Part shown: positions 1 to 8,532 of the stretch, in pieces
How the letters are laid out: each line of letters begins with the position of its first letter
Numbering within the stretch: the stretch's first letter is position 1
Assembly (NCBI RefSeq): GCF_011769525.1
Contig: NZ_CP050440.1
Location: 5,023,501-5,087,500, forward strand
DNA: 64,000 nucleotides
Source of the DNA: Tolypothrix sp. PCC 7910
GTDB taxonomy: Bacteria; Cyanobacteriota; Cyanobacteriia; Cyanobacteriales; Nostocaceae
Direction: 5' to 3'
Translations under genes and position numbers: made by a program
The notes under the pieces: generated by a model
Databases searched by the model: none
Seen by the model: only the letters and a program-made list of their open reading frames with translations
What the model was told of the DNA's origin: nothing

Positions 1-960
1 AGCAGTAAAATCAACGTGAGCTGTGATGTCTTGCTGCCCGATGTTGACATAAGGGTTGTCATGGTGGCGATGTTGATAATAGCACTGTAACGTTCCTTGC
101 GATCGCCTGGGGTTATAGTAACGACTAGCGGGGTAGCCATAATCAATTGTTAACACATAGCCACACTGCAAGCGGTCTGCCACTATACTCAACCAATCTA
201 GAGCAGCTAAATTAATCTCACTACGGTAGCCATCTGTATAAGCACCTTGGGTAATTTCGATTCCCACTAAATCGAAATATTCTGCTAACCGAGGCGTAGA
301 AGGTTCCCCTGAAATTTCCACAAATGATGATGGAAAAGATAGGTTAGCAGCCGCAGATGAGAAAGTTGGTAGAGGTGAAAAATCAATATCTCCCTCTCCC
401 CTGGTTGTCACATAAATTTCTCGCAGTTCCCCTACTTCTAGGATAAACTGATGCACTGGCAATGCATCCACCAATTCATTAGAAAAAAAACAACCTGTAA
501 TGGAATTTGGTGTTATTTCTTCTAAATCACACCACTGTACAGAGAAATCTTGTAAAGTTTGCTGCTGTTCTTGCTTGAGTGATGGCGATTTCTCCACAAT
601 GATATATTCCAGGGCGGCAAAAAAGTTGGGATAGTTCTGCTGACAGTAATTCAGGATATGTGACGCTAATAGTCCTTGTCCTGCTCCCATTTCTACCAGA
701 GAAAAGGTATCAGGTTGCCCTAAAATTTCCCACATTTGCAGAAATTGTTCTGCTAGTAATTCCCCGAAGTCATTGCCAAGATGGACAGAAGTAAAAAAAT
801 CACCACCCTCAAACCCAATTTTGACTGCATTGCTGGAATAATAACCATGTTCAGGATGATATAACACCATATCCATGTATTCAGCAAAAGTAATTCGCCG
901 TTGGGGACTAGTTTGAATAAGATTGGCAATAGCTTTACAAAGTGCGGGATTGGAATCCAT
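1..960 (-). CDS. SAM-dependent methyltransferase, MidA/DUF185 (NDUFAF7-like) family, partial
   Basis: The reading frame is open from an ATG at 960 to the first base of the window (320 codons), so the C-terminus lies outside. The N-terminal half has the DUF185 pattern: an early YMDMVLYHPEHGYY stretch (about residues 28-41), a GGDFFTS segment (52-58), and the S-adenosylmethionine loop EMGAGQG at 90-96. A later FSNELVDALP block and a DYGYP block are also typical of the family. Eukaryotic NDUFAF7 methylates an arginine of a complex I subunit; the substrate in cyanobacteria is not known to me, so a link to NDH-1 is only inferred. No operon partner is visible: the next gene lies 350 bp away. Confidence 0.88.
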   Translation of the reverse strand, partial: MDSNPALCKAIANLIQTSPQRRITFAEYMDMVLYHPEHGYYSSNAVKIGFEGGDFFTSVHLGNDFGELLAEQFLQMWEILGQPDTFSLVEMGAGQGLLASHILNYCQQNYPNFFAALEYIIVEKSPSLKQEQQQTLQDFSVQWCDLEEITPNSITGCFFSNELVDALPVHQFILEVGELREIYVTTRGEGDIDFSPLPTFSSAAANLSFPSSFVEISGEPSTPRLAEYFDLVGIEITQGAYTDGYRSEINLAALDWLSIVADRLQCGYVLTIDYGYPASRYYNPRRSQGTLQCYYQHRHHDNPYVNIGQQDITAHVDFTA

Positions 961-1309
961 AAAATTTTGTGTGGAGTGAGTCTATCATTATTAATTTGAT
1001 TATCAATTTTTAATTTAAAACTAACTTTGGCTTTATAGTCTGCAAAGTTTCAGAATTAATTTGAATATACTGATTTAAATTACACTGGATTTCAGGCTAA
1101 TGAAGTCAATGTAGGATGCGTTACTAACGCATCCTACATTTATTGGGAAATTTATCTTTTAGTATTTTCTAGGAACACAACATATTGTGACCTGACAATT
1201 ATCCGTAACTGGTTTTTTCCTTTTCTTTTAAATTAGGAAAGCAAAAGTCAAGATAATTCTACTCAAACTAGTCAAAGATTGGCTATTCTAAATAATATTG
1301 TCATTTTTA
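961..1309. other. Gene-free stretch with one palindromic repeat
   Basis: Upstream region of the methyltransferase gene and downstream region of the VOC gene. Apart from the 33-bp palindrome at 1108-1140, I see AT-rich sequence without a coding frame or recognisable RNA. Confidence 0.6.
1108..1140. repeat. Dispersed palindromic repeat (GTAGGATGCGTT family)
   Basis: Two perfect 15-bp arms (1108-1122 and 1126-1140) flank a 3-nt loop. The core GTAGGATGCGTT / AACGCATCCTAC recurs at 4293-4330, 19989-20023 and 29791-29812, always between genes. It would form a stable hairpin in RNA or single-stranded DNA. Confidence 0.9.
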
Positions 1310-1699
1310 TTATCCACTGACTAATGACACCAGTACACCATTAATATCGCGGACGCGAGCAACCATTTGTCCAGTAGGTTGGCGTTTTGGCGCATCTAAT
1401 GATTTTGCACCTGCTCCCAATGCTCTCATATAAGCAGTAGCAACATCCGGTGTGATAAATGAGATTTGAATTAAGGAAGGCGCTTGTGTAATATCGTTAG
1501 CATAGAAGCCATTAGGAAATAACGTTTGGGCTTCATTAGTTGAGGAAAAAGCTAGGGTAGTTTCACCAGTTTCAATTTCTGCCCAAGTAACTTGATTCTG
1601 CTCCCGGATGTTGCGACGAACAAGACCAAAGGCTTTTTCGTAAAACTCAACGGTCTTCATCACATCATCTACCCAAATTACTGTATGACCAAATTTCAT
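1310..1699 (-). CDS. VOC family protein (glyoxalase/bleomycin-resistance/dioxygenase fold)
   Basis: This 129-residue protein has the two-module beta-alpha-beta-beta-beta fold of the vicinal oxygen chelate family. It opens with FGHTVIWVDDVMKTVEFYEKAFG, where the His and the FYEKAFGL helix are typical. A second half near residues 75-129 contains SFITPDVATAYMRALGAGA and ends in VRDINGVLVSLVSG, which carries the usual D-x-x-G-x strand. Such proteins bind a metal and act as lyases, dioxygenases or drug-binding proteins, and sequence alone does not choose between these. It starts at ATG 1699, only 41 bp from the divergent lipoprotein ATG at 1741, so the two promoters would have to overlap the coding ends. 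Confidence 0.85.
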   Translation of the reverse strand: MKFGHTVIWVDDVMKTVEFYEKAFGLVRRNIREQNQVTWAEIETGETTLAFSSTNEAQTLFPNGFYANDITQAPSLIQISFITPDVATAYMRALGAGAKSLDAPKRQPTGQMVARVRDINGVLVSLVSG

Positions 1700-1740
1700 C
1701 TTTGTTTCTCCTAAATTATAGTTGCTGTAAATGCAAAGAT

Positions 1741-2202
1741 ATGTGGAAAAATCAAAAACTTATACTATTAATACCTTTATTCTTACTGTCTGGATGTTTA
1801 AATTTAAATTTCGGTAAGAACTACAGTAATCAAAATCAACAAAAACCTCCTTTAGAGGTAATAGAAAAGTGGTTGGGTGCGCCTTTACCTACTAATTATT
1901 CAGATTTAAATTATGAAATTATTAGCGATACTCCTGATCCACAAGTAAGAATAGCTGTCAATGTGCCAAAGGAATATTTTCAAACGTTGATTAATCAAAA
2001 AAATTTAGTCAAATATGACGAATTTAAAAACAAACTACCTTATGACCTAAAGCCGAGAGAATGGCAGGAAAGCAATCAAACTAAAGATTTCATTAAAAAA
2101 CCGCTGCCCAGCACAACAATATGGATAACGAAAAATGAGTTTTATCCTAAATATCTTTGGTACCAACAACAAAGATTATATCTAGTTTATGTATCAAGAT
2201 AA
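1741..2202 (+). CDS. Small predicted lipoprotein of unknown function
   Basis: I place the start at ATG 1741 rather than at an in-frame ATG at 1702, because from 1741 the protein begins with a classical lipoprotein signal: charged MWKNQK, hydrophobic LILLIPLFLL, then the lipobox LSGC (Cys at about residue 19). The mature part (about 135 residues) is rich in Asn, Lys, Tyr and Gln, ends in a short Trp/Tyr-rich segment, and matches no family I recognise. It should be membrane-anchored on the periplasmic face. The stop codon TAA is also the first bases of a dispersed repeat (2200-2320), suggesting that the repeat may have set or shortened the C-terminus. Confidence 0.65.
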   Translation: MWKNQKLILLIPLFLLSGCLNLNFGKNYSNQNQQKPPLEVIEKWLGAPLPTNYSDLNYEIISDTPDPQVRIAVNVPKEYFQTLINQKNLVKYDEFKNKLPYDLKPREWQESNQTKDFIKKPLPSTTIWITKNEFYPKYLWYQQQRLYLVYVSR

Positions 2203-2320
2203 GTAGGTCGGCGAAATTAAAGATAACTGACTGAGGTTGTCATTCTTACAAAGTCTGAGCGGAGGTTTCCTCCGCTCAGACTTTGCGCTTTGTCTTTGGT
2301 CATTTGTCCTTGGTAACTTA
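2200..2320 (+). repeat. Dispersed repeat copy 1 with 17-bp hairpin
   Basis: This block (starting TAAGTAGGTCGGCGAAATTA) recurs in the same orientation at 31508-31660 with near identity. It contains perfect 17-bp arms (2249-2265 and 2269-2285) around a TTT loop, followed by GCGCTTTGTC and the (TTTGTCCTTGGT)-like simple repeats. It begins inside the stop codon of the lipoprotein gene and could also act as its terminator. Confidence 0.85.
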
Positions 2321-2339
2321 ACTTAAGCAAGCAATCTAT

Positions 2340-2879
2340 TTAACTTTCGACAATGCAAGGTGCAGTTGCTAGAGTATTTGCTGCTGTTTGCATCTGTTCA
2401 ATATCTGATGGCGACCAAACATGAGGCGCTTGACAGTGATGGGCTACTAACAATCCCCATAACCCTTTAGGTATCAACACTGGTACTACTAAATTGGCGC
2501 GCACCTGGAAACTGCGAAGAAAATTCCTGTGGCAATCATGCAATGATTCTAATTCAATATCCGCGATCGCTCTCACTCGTCCGGCTAAATACAAGTTGGC
2601 ATACTCTTGGTTAAAACAATTATCTGGCCCTTTGGAACCAAAAATTGAGTATTCGCTAGCAGCTACAGATTCCGCCGTTACCTGCCCATGCCATTTGCCG
2701 TAAAAGTAATATAAAACTACGCGGTCAACCTGAAGCGAATCTCTCAGTTGGTTAATTGTTTCTCGAACTAATGCATCTCGCTGCATTGTGATGACTAGAC
2801 GGTCTAGTACCCTTTGCAAACCCTGCTCATAATTACTTTTTGAGCTGGGGTCAAATTCTGAGAAAGAATGAATTTGCAC
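2340..2879 (-). CDS. Stand-alone GAF protein with DXCF-type cyanobacteriochrome signature
   Basis: A single GAF domain fills this 179-residue protein, with only a short N-terminal helix. Two features mark it as a likely bilin-binding photoreceptor domain. One is D86-N87-C88-F89, the DXCF motif that supplies the second cysteine in blue-sensing cyanobacteriochromes. The other is C116-H117, the canonical chromophore-linking Cys-His, followed by the FQVRANLVVPV strand seen in these GAF domains. The spacing of 28 residues between the two cysteines agrees with the spacing I recall for TePixJ. There is no kinase, GGDEF or MCP output domain, so any signal must pass by protein contact. Binding of phycocyanobilin or phycoviolobilin is inferred, not shown. 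It lies between a repeat and aroC, and no operon partner is evident. Confidence 0.8.
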   Translation of the reverse strand: MQIHSFSEFDPSSKSNYEQGLQRVLDRLVITMQRDALVRETINQLRDSLQVDRVVLYYFYGKWHGQVTAESVAASEYSIFGSKGPDNCFNQEYANLYLAGRVRAIADIELESLHDCHRNFLRSFQVRANLVVPVLIPKGLWGLLVAHHCQAPHVWSPSDIEQMQTAANTLATAPCIVES

Positions 2880-3070
2880 AAGTTTAAGATTACGGAGGAT
2901 TCAGTACTTTTGGCTGTTGATGAAGAAGTATTAGATTTTTACAAAAAAATATATTAATTGATTTGCAAAAATGATAGCATCGCAGACTGGCGATAAATCC
3001 TAAAGGAAAAATTAACTTTTATCGGAACTATAGGTAAAATACATAAGCCTGGTCTTTTTTTTTCAATATC

Positions 3071-4171
3071 ATGGGCAACACTTTTGGTCATCTATTTCGC
3101 GTTACTACTTTTGGTGAATCCCACGGTGGCGGTGTGGGAGTTGTGATTGATGGTTGTCCGCCTCGGCTAGAAATTTCGGCTGAGGAAATTCAAGTAGAGC
3201 TAGATAGAAGACGGCCAGGACAAAGTAAAATTACAACGCCTCGCAAAGAAGCTGATATCTGCGAGATATTATCTGGAGTGTTTGAAGGTAAAACCTTAGG
3301 AACTCCCATCGCCATTTTGGTGCGGAATAAAGATACTCGTCCCCAAGACTACGACGAGATGGCTCAGAAGTATCGCCCTTCCCACGCTGATGCAACTTAT
3401 GATGCTAAATATGGGATTCGTAACTGGCAAGGTGGTGGTAGGTCGTCGGCGCGTGAGACAATTGGTAGAGTTGCAGCTGGTGCGATCGCTAAAAAAATTC
3501 TCCGCCAAGTTGCAAATCTCGAAATCATCGGTTACGTCAAGCGTATCAAAGACTTGGAAGGCGTTATCGATCCCAACACTGTCACCTTAGAACAAGTTGA
3601 AAGCAACATCGTTCGCTGTCCCGATGGGGAGTTGGCAGAACGCATGATTGAATTAATTGAGCAGACTGGTAGACAAGGTGATTCCATCGGTGGTGTAGTC
3701 GAATGTGTAGCGCGGAATGTACCCAAAGGTTTAGGCGAACCAGTCTTTGATAAATTAGAAGCAGATATTGCCAAAGCTGTGATGTCTCTTCCTGCTAGCA
3801 AAGGTTTTGAAATTGGTTCTGGTTTTGCAGGAACGCTGTTAACAGGAATTGAACATAACGACGAATTTTATATTGATGAAAACGGTGAAATTCGCACTGT
3901 AACTAACCGTTCTGGAGGAATTCAGGGAGGAATTTCTAACGGAGAAAATATCATTTTGCGAGTTGCATTTAAGCCAACAGCGACAATTAGAAAAGAACAA
4001 AAAACTGTAACTCGTGAAGGTGAAGAAACTGTATTAGCAGCCAAAGGAAGACACGATCCTTGCGTGTTACCTCGTGCAGTTCCGATGGTAGAAGCAATGG
4101 TGGCGTTAGTACTGTGCGACCATTTATTACGGAATCATGGACAGTGTCATGTGTTGAGTTCTGAGTCCTAA
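3071..4171 (+). CDS. aroC: Chorismate synthase
   Basis: This catalyses the last shikimate-pathway step: 5-enolpyruvylshikimate-3-phosphate to chorismate, using reduced FMN, in the cytoplasm. The 366-residue protein has the family's diagnostic blocks: [17 protein letters not shown] near the N-terminus, [16 protein letters not shown], the [16 protein letters not shown] block around residues 115-130, and [10 protein letters not shown] followed by the FKPTATI segment. Length is normal for the cyanobacterial enzyme. It starts at ATG 3071 just after a T-rich tract (TTTTTTTTTC). It is transcribed alone and is followed by an imperfect hairpin at 4180-4205. Nothing unusual in the sequence. Confidence 0.97.
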   Translation: MGNTFGHLFRVTTFGESHGGGVGVVIDGCPPRLEISAEEIQVELDRRRPGQSKITTPRKEADICEILSGVFEGKTLGTPIAILVRNKDTRPQDYDEMAQKYRPSHADATYDAKYGIRNWQGGGRSSARETIGRVAAGAIAKKILRQVANLEIIGYVKRIKDLEGVIDPNTVTLEQVESNIVRCPDGELAERMIELIEQTGRQGDSIGGVVECVARNVPKGLGEPVFDKLEADIAKAVMSLPASKGFEIGSGFAGTLLTGIEHNDEFYIDENGEIRTVTNRSGGIQGGISNGENIILRVAFKPTATIRKEQKTVTREGEETVLAAKGRHDPCVLPRAVPMVEAMVALVLCDHLLRNHGQCHVLSSES

Positions 4172-4179
4172 TTTCTGAG

Positions 4180-4205
4180 TCTTGAGTTATGACTTTAACT
4201 CAAGA
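4180..4205 (+). terminator. Candidate terminator hairpin after aroC
   Basis: Nine-base arms (TCTTGAGTT, 4180-4188; AACTCAAGA, 4197-4205) flank an 8-nt loop, 9 bp past the aroC stop. No strong T-run follows, so it may only be an RNA-stabilising hairpin. Confidence 0.45.
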
Positions 4206-4292
4206 TTCAAAAATCAAAGCATAGTAATTACAACTTAATCAGCCGCATATAGTATTGCTCATATAAAACTCATATTTGTTTGATTTTTGAAT

Positions 4293-4330
4293 TTCACGTA
4301 GGATGCGTTACGCTATCGCTAACGCATCCG
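4293..4330. repeat. Dispersed palindromic repeat (GTAGGATGCGTTA family)
   Basis: GTAGGATGCGTTA and TAACGCATCC flank a CGCTATCGC loop. The copy at 19989-20023 is the same element in inverted orientation, including the flanking TTCAC. Confidence 0.85.
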
Positions 4331-4352
4331 CTTACTGTACAACTTGCAATAA

Positions 4353-4625
4353 AACTTACAATTCACTCAAAGTCAAGATGAAGATGACAGGGAGTTAGTT
4401 ATGCGATTAGCACCACTTTATCAACAAGACCGGGAACAAGCTACACAACAAGGAATTGAACAAGGAGAACGCTTAGTAGTAGAGAACTTACTAAAAGTGC
4501 GCTTTGGTGAATTAGATAATGAACTACAACCAATTATTTCCTCTTTGGTAGCGTTACCTCCAGAAGAGTTTACTCCCTTACTATTGCAGTTATCTCGTGA
4601 AGAATTAATTGCTAGATTTAGCTAA
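4353..4625 (+). pseudogene. C-terminal remnant of an Rpn-like (PD-(D/E)XK, DUF4351) nuclease/transposase-family protein
   Basis: From ATG 4401 the frame gives 74 residues resembling the C-terminal tail of cyanobacterial Rpn-family putative nucleases: an IEQGERLVVENLLKVRFGELD block and the closing LPPEEFTPLLLQLSREELIARF. In-frame coding resemblance continues upstream of the ATG (QFTQSQDEDDRELV) to a TAA at 4350-4352, so the original start and the whole catalytic domain are missing. A palindromic repeat lies directly upstream (4293-4330) and may mark the breakpoint. A short product could still be translated, but the nuclease function cannot be present. Confidence 0.7.
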
Positions 4626-4729
4626 AAAACTACCAATTTTAAATATATCTAATTATAGTAGGGTGTGTTAGTGCCGAAAATATGGCACTGCAACACATCA
4701 TAGCATTATTATTTTAAAGGGTTGCATTA

Positions 4730-4984
4730 ATGGATTTTGTCACAGTTTTAGGACTAGTTGCTGCTTCAATTACGACGATTTCATTTTTGCCACAAATGAT
4801 AAAAATATGGCAAACAAAATCAGCAAAAGATGTCTCATTTATGATGTTGATTTGTTTTAATACAGGAATATTTTTATGGCTGATATATGGAATTATATTG
4901 CAACAATTGCCGATTATTCTAGCTAATGCCGCCACATTATTTTTTAACTTGATAATTCTATGGCTTAAAATTAGATATAGATGA
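4730..4984 (+). CDS. SemiSWEET-type sugar transporter (PQ-loop repeat)
   Basis: The 84-residue protein is a single triple-helix bundle of the MtN3/SWEET/PQ-loop family. It has three hydrophobic helices (about residues 4-22, 38-56 and 60-78). The diagnostic Pro-Gln pair lies in SFLPQMIKIWQTKSAKDVS (about residues 18-36), followed by the conserved N-x-G-x-x-L-W-L-x-Y-G pattern in helix two. Bacterial SemiSWEETs dimerise in the inner membrane and carry sugars by facilitated diffusion; the substrate here is unknown. The start is ATG 4730, preceded by AAAGGG. The radical SAM gene begins about 37 bp downstream of the stop, so co-transcription is possible but no functional link is obvious. Confidence 0.88.
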   Translation: MDFVTVLGLVAASITTISFLPQMIKIWQTKSAKDVSFMMLICFNTGIFLWLIYGIILQQLPIILANAATLFFNLIILWLKIRYR

Positions 4985-5020
4985 AAAGAATAAATAAAAA
5001 ACACCCCCGAAAAATTGCCT

Positions 5021-6667
5021 GTGACATCATCTGTATTTTCTGCTGAACGGCTTTTATTTACTCCCACTACCCCTAACACTGACGCTATCCCGCTAATTTT
5101 TGCTTTTCCTAATGAATACACTGTGGGGATTACTAGCCTGGGATATCAGGTGGTGTGGGCAAATTTGGCAATGCGTGATGATGTGCAGGTGAGTCGCCTG
5201 TTTACTGATATTCACGAACAACTGCCAATAAACCCCGAAATCGTGGGATTTTCTATTTCCTGGGAATTGGATTATGTAAATATCTTAAATTTACTGGAAT
5301 CTTTAGAAATTCCGATTCGCGCATCTTTGCGTGAGGATCATCATCCGCTAATATTTGGTGGTGGCCCAGTTCTCACTGCTAACCCAGAACCTTTCGCAGA
5401 TTTTTTTGATGTAATTTTGCTAGGAGATGGAGAAAATCTTCTGGGAGATTTTATTGAGACGTACAAAGCAGTTAGAAATGCTTCTCGCAAAACTCAACTA
5501 AAAACCCTAGCACAAATCCCGGGAATTTATGTTCCCAGTTTGTATGAGGTGGAATATCATGCCAAAGATGGTGAAATAAAATCAATTAAACTAATTGATG
5601 CTGAAATTCCTGCTATAGTCCAAAAGCAAACTTACCGTGGAAATATTTTATCAGCCTCAACTGTGGTGACAGAAAAGGCAGCCTGGGAAAATATTTACAT
5701 GGTGGAAGTGGTACGGAGTTGTCCAGAAATGTGCCGCTTTTGTTTGGCTAGTTATCTGACTTTACCATTTAGAACTGCAAGCCTTGAAGGTTCTTTAATT
5801 CCTGCCATTGAAAGAGGCTTAGAAGTTACCAAGCGGTTAGGTTTATTAGGTGCTTCTGTAACTCAGCATCCAGAGTTTGAGACGTTGCTAGATTATATCA
5901 GTCAGCCCAAGTATGATGATGTCCGTCTTAGTATTGCCTCAGTACGTACCAATACAGTTACTGTACAGCTAGCAAAAACTCTGGCACAAAGAGACACGCG
6001 ATCGCTTACCATTGCTGTAGAAAGTGGTTCGGAAAAATTACGCCGCATTATCAACAAAAAGTTGCATAATGACGAAATTATTCAAGCTGCAGTCAACGCC
6101 AAAGCTGGCGGATTGTCGAGTTTGAAACTCTATGGAATGGTGGGGATTCCTGGCGAAGAACCAGAAGATTTAGAACAAACTGTGGCGATGATGCGTCATG
6201 TAAAAAAAGCAGCACCAGGATTGCGCTTAACACTAGGATGCAGCACCTTTGTACCTAAGTCACATACACCATTTCAATGGTTTGGCGTAAATAAACAAGC
6301 CGAGAAGCGGTTGCAGATGTTACAGAAACAGCTAAAATCGCAGGGCATAGACTTTCGCCCAGAAAGCTATAATTGGTCTATTATCCAAGCTTTGTTATCG
6401 AGAGGCGATCGCAGACTCTCGCACTTATTAGAACTTACCCGTAACTTTGGCGATTCTTTAGGCAGTTACAAACGCGCTTTTAAACAACTCAAAGGACAAA
6501 TCCCAGACTTAGATTTTTACGTCCATACTAATTGGTCAACAGAGCAAATTTTACCCTGGAATCACTTGCAAGGGCCGCTACCGCAGTCTACACTACTTAA
6601 ACACTTGGCTGAGGCTACAAGCCAGTTTGACTCATCCTCAAAAGAACTTCAGCCATTAAATTCATAA
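5021..6667 (+). CDS. B12-binding domain radical SAM protein
   Basis: I prefer GTG 5021 over TTG 5015 because the protein then begins TSSVFSAERLLF, as I recall for cyanobacterial relatives; neither start has a strong ribosome site. The N-terminal half (to about residue 200) looks like the cobalamin-binding Rossmann domain seen in TIGR03960-like enzymes, with SISWELDYVNILNLL and FGGGPVLTANPEPFADFFD. The radical SAM cluster motif CxxxCxxC is C234-P-E-M-C-R-F-C. It is followed by the barrel motifs (SIASVRT, AVESGSEKLR, YGMVGIPGEEPEDLEQT). The reaction is unknown; relatives often sit beside DUF2344 or rRNA-processing genes, but not here. The stop is 11 bp from the CPXCG gene, so the two are likely co-transcribed. 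Confidence 0.88.
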   Translation: MTSSVFSAERLLFTPTTPNTDAIPLIFAFPNEYTVGITSLGYQVVWANLAMRDDVQVSRLFTDIHEQLPINPEIVGFSISWELDYVNILNLLESLEIPIRASLREDHHPLIFGGGPVLTANPEPFADFFDVILLGDGENLLGDFIETYKAVRNASRKTQLKTLAQIPGIYVPSLYEVEYHAKDGEIKSIKLIDAEIPAIVQKQTYRGNILSASTVVTEKAAWENIYMVEVVRSCPEMCRFCLASYLTLPFRTASLEGSLIPAIERGLEVTKRLGLLGASVTQHPEFETLLDYISQPKYDDVRLSIASVRTNTVTVQLAKTLAQRDTRSLTIAVESGSEKLRRIINKKLHNDEIIQAAVNAKAGGLSSLKLYGMVGIPGEEPEDLEQTVAMMRHVKKAAPGLRLTLGCSTFVPKSHTPFQWFGVNKQAEKRLQMLQKQLKSQGIDFRPESYNWSIIQALLSRGDRRLSHLLELTRNFGDSLGSYKRAFKQLKGQIPDLDFYVHTNWSTEQILPWNHLQGPLPQSTLLKHLAEATSQFDSSSKELQPLNS

Positions 6668-6678
6668 CTTACAGATTA

Positions 6679-6867
6679 ATGCAAACAACAGCTGAGTATT
6701 ACTGCGCTTATTGCGGTGAACCAAACTTAACATTTATTGATTTTAGTGCTGGGGGGCAGCAATCTTATGTAGAAGATTGTCAAGTTTGCTGTAACCCCAA
6801 CATTTTGTATGTCCGGATTGATGAAGATACTCTAGATATTGAGATTGACACTGAATACGAAGGTTAA
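6679..6867 (+). CDS. CPXCG motif-containing cysteine-rich protein
   Basis: This 62-residue protein carries two Cys pairs that can bind a metal, probably zinc: C-A-Y-C-G-E near residue 9 and C-Q-V-C-C near residue 34. They match the small CPXCG family, whose usual pattern is CPYCGE ... DCxVCC. The C-terminal third is acidic (DEDTLDIEIDTEYEG). Function is unknown. It starts 11 bp after the radical SAM gene and most likely shares its transcript. Confidence 0.85.
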   Translation: MQTTAEYYCAYCGEPNLTFIDFSAGGQQSYVEDCQVCCNPNILYVRIDEDTLDIEIDTEYEG

Positions 6868-7108
6868 CAATTCGTAATTACTGTATAGCAACTACAGCAA
6901 TCATAACGGTGCGATTATATAAGGTTGGGAACTCCAAAAAATAAAAATAACTGCTGTAAGTTGCTGAGTGATAACTGTTGACAGATGACTGTTGACTGTG
7001 AACAGTATTATATTTTTAGATTTGGAACTTCCTTTGGTATTCCACCAAATTTTTAATTACGAATTACGAATTAGTAATTAATTTGTTGAATTTTAGGTTT
7101 GTGTTTCC

Positions 7109-7555
7109 ATGCTGCAGTTTAAACATTCCTCTGTGATTAATGCACCACCAGAAGTAGTGTGGAGATTTCACGAAAGAACGGATATTTTACAAATGCTAAC
7201 TCCACCTTGGCAACCAGTTCAAGTAATGCGTCGTGAGGGAGGACTGGAGGTAGGTGCTATCACAGAATTTCGTCTTTTTCTTGGCCCTGTACCTTTAACT
7301 TGGTTAGCGCGTCACACTCAATGTGAAAAGAATCAGTTATTTGTTGATGAACAAATTTCCGGGCCTTTTGAAAATTGGGTACACAGGCATGAATTTGCAG
7401 ATGAAAATGGTAAGACTAGGTTGACTGATGCCATTGCTTTTTCTATGCCTGGAGGTCAAACATTAGAATTCTTTAGTGGTTGGTTAGTTCAAGCACAACT
7501 AGAAGCGATGTTTCGTTATCGTCATTATGTCACAAAAAGAGAGTGCGAAAAGTAA
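7109..7555 (+). CDS. SRPBCC family protein (START-like, polyketide cyclase/dehydrase type)
   Basis: The 148-residue protein has the helix-grip layout of the Bet v1-like/SRPBCC superfamily: an opening strand FKHSSVINAPPEVVWRFHE, where the APPEVVW segment is the family hallmark, then alternating strands ending in a long C-terminal helix (LVQAQLEAMFRYRHYVT). Relatives bind hydrophobic ligands or act as small-molecule cyclases; nothing here fixes the ligand. It starts at ATG 7109 and is convergent with menH across a perfect palindrome at 7573-7596. Confidence 0.82.
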   Translation: MLQFKHSSVINAPPEVVWRFHERTDILQMLTPPWQPVQVMRREGGLEVGAITEFRLFLGPVPLTWLARHTQCEKNQLFVDEQISGPFENWVHRHEFADENGKTRLTDAIAFSMPGGQTLEFFSGWLVQAQLEAMFRYRHYVTKRECEK

Positions 7556-7572
7556 TTTATAAATACATGAGT

Positions 7573-7596
7573 ATGGGCGCAAAGCTTTGCGCCCAT
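7573..7596. terminator. Perfect 24-bp palindrome between convergent genes
   Basis: ATGGGCGCAAAG is followed directly by its reverse complement. It lies between the stop of the SRPBCC gene (7555) and the stop of menH (7653), so it could end transcription from both sides. It could also be a member of a dispersed repeat family. Confidence 0.6.
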
Positions 7597-7652
7597 AGAA
7601 CAATTAATATTTGAGAGTCTGATTTGAATTGATATTATCTTGGCAAACAAAT

Positions 7653-8462
7653 TCACGCTAAAAACATTCGGAGATGCTGGACGAATTCGCTAGTATTTTC
7701 AAAGTGAACATTATGCCCTGAATTTTCAATGATCTTTAACTGAGCATTTCGACAAATATCAGCCATCTGCTGATTGATATCGATAAATTTATCATCATAT
7801 TCACCGACTAGCAAAAGTAGAGGATTTTTACTTTCTTTGATTTTCTCCCACAAAGAAGGTTGATATCCAGTACCCATAAAACGTAGGGATTTATCTAATT
7901 CTAGAGGATGATTTTGCAATCGACTTTCGAGCATCAATTCGTATTTTGGATGATGTATAATATCACCAAAAATTGGCTGACTATACCAATTTGATAAGAA
8001 CGTTGCAAAATCACTTGTTTCCAGACTTCTGATTAATTTTCTCCCTATATGATAATCATGTTGAATGCGAGCTAATCGTTCTGCTTCTGTTACTAAGCCT
8101 GGACAAGCAGATTCCAGAACAACCTTAGAAAAGCGTTCAGGGAAATGTAGGGTCAAATATAAAGCTAATCGCCCACCCATTGAATAGCCCACTAAAAAGC
8201 AGTTTGTAATTTGCAACTCATCTAATAAATTAATTAACGCCTGAGCAGTGTATGGCATTGTATAGCATTCATCAGTACCTAAAACTTGCGTTTTACCATG
8301 CCCTGGCAGGTCAATAGTCAAATAAGAGAATTCATCACCTAGCAATGTGATGGCTTCATCAAATTCATCCATTTTACCCATAAAACCGTGCAAAAAAAGA
8401 ATTAGCGGCTTATTTGGGTTGTTAATTAAAGAGTAATTAAATTGATAGTTTGTTAAAGGCAT
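7653..8462 (-). CDS. menH: 2-succinyl-6-hydroxy-2,4-cyclohexadiene-1-carboxylate synthase (MenH-like alpha/beta hydrolase)
   Basis: MenH eliminates pyruvate from SEPHCHC in menaquinone/phylloquinone synthesis; cyanobacteria need this pathway for photosystem I phylloquinone. The 269-residue protein is a single alpha/beta hydrolase domain: oxyanion region LFLHGFMGKMDEF (23-35), DLPGHGKT (51-58), nucleophile elbow G-Y-S94-M-G-G-R, and the C-terminal catalytic His in ENSGHNVHFEN. The GYSMGGR elbow and the LESACPGL segment after it are those of MenH rather than a generic esterase. It starts at ATG 8462; the InrS-like gene ends (8533 side) about 70 bp upstream in the same orientation. An esterase of another specificity remains possible. 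Confidence 0.8.
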   Translation of the reverse strand: MPLTNYQFNYSLINNPNKPLILFLHGFMGKMDEFDEAITLLGDEFSYLTIDLPGHGKTQVLGTDECYTMPYTAQALINLLDELQITNCFLVGYSMGGRLALYLTLHFPERFSKVVLESACPGLVTEAERLARIQHDYHIGRKLIRSLETSDFATFLSNWYSQPIFGDIIHHPKYELMLESRLQNHPLELDKSLRFMGTGYQPSLWEKIKESKNPLLLLVGEYDDKFIDINQQMADICRNAQLKIIENSGHNVHFENTSEFVQHLRMFLA

Positions 8463-8532
8463 TTTTTATAGATAGTTAATCACCCTAATGAATATAAATT
8501 ATCAGGGATAATTATTGATAATTTGCTGCTGG

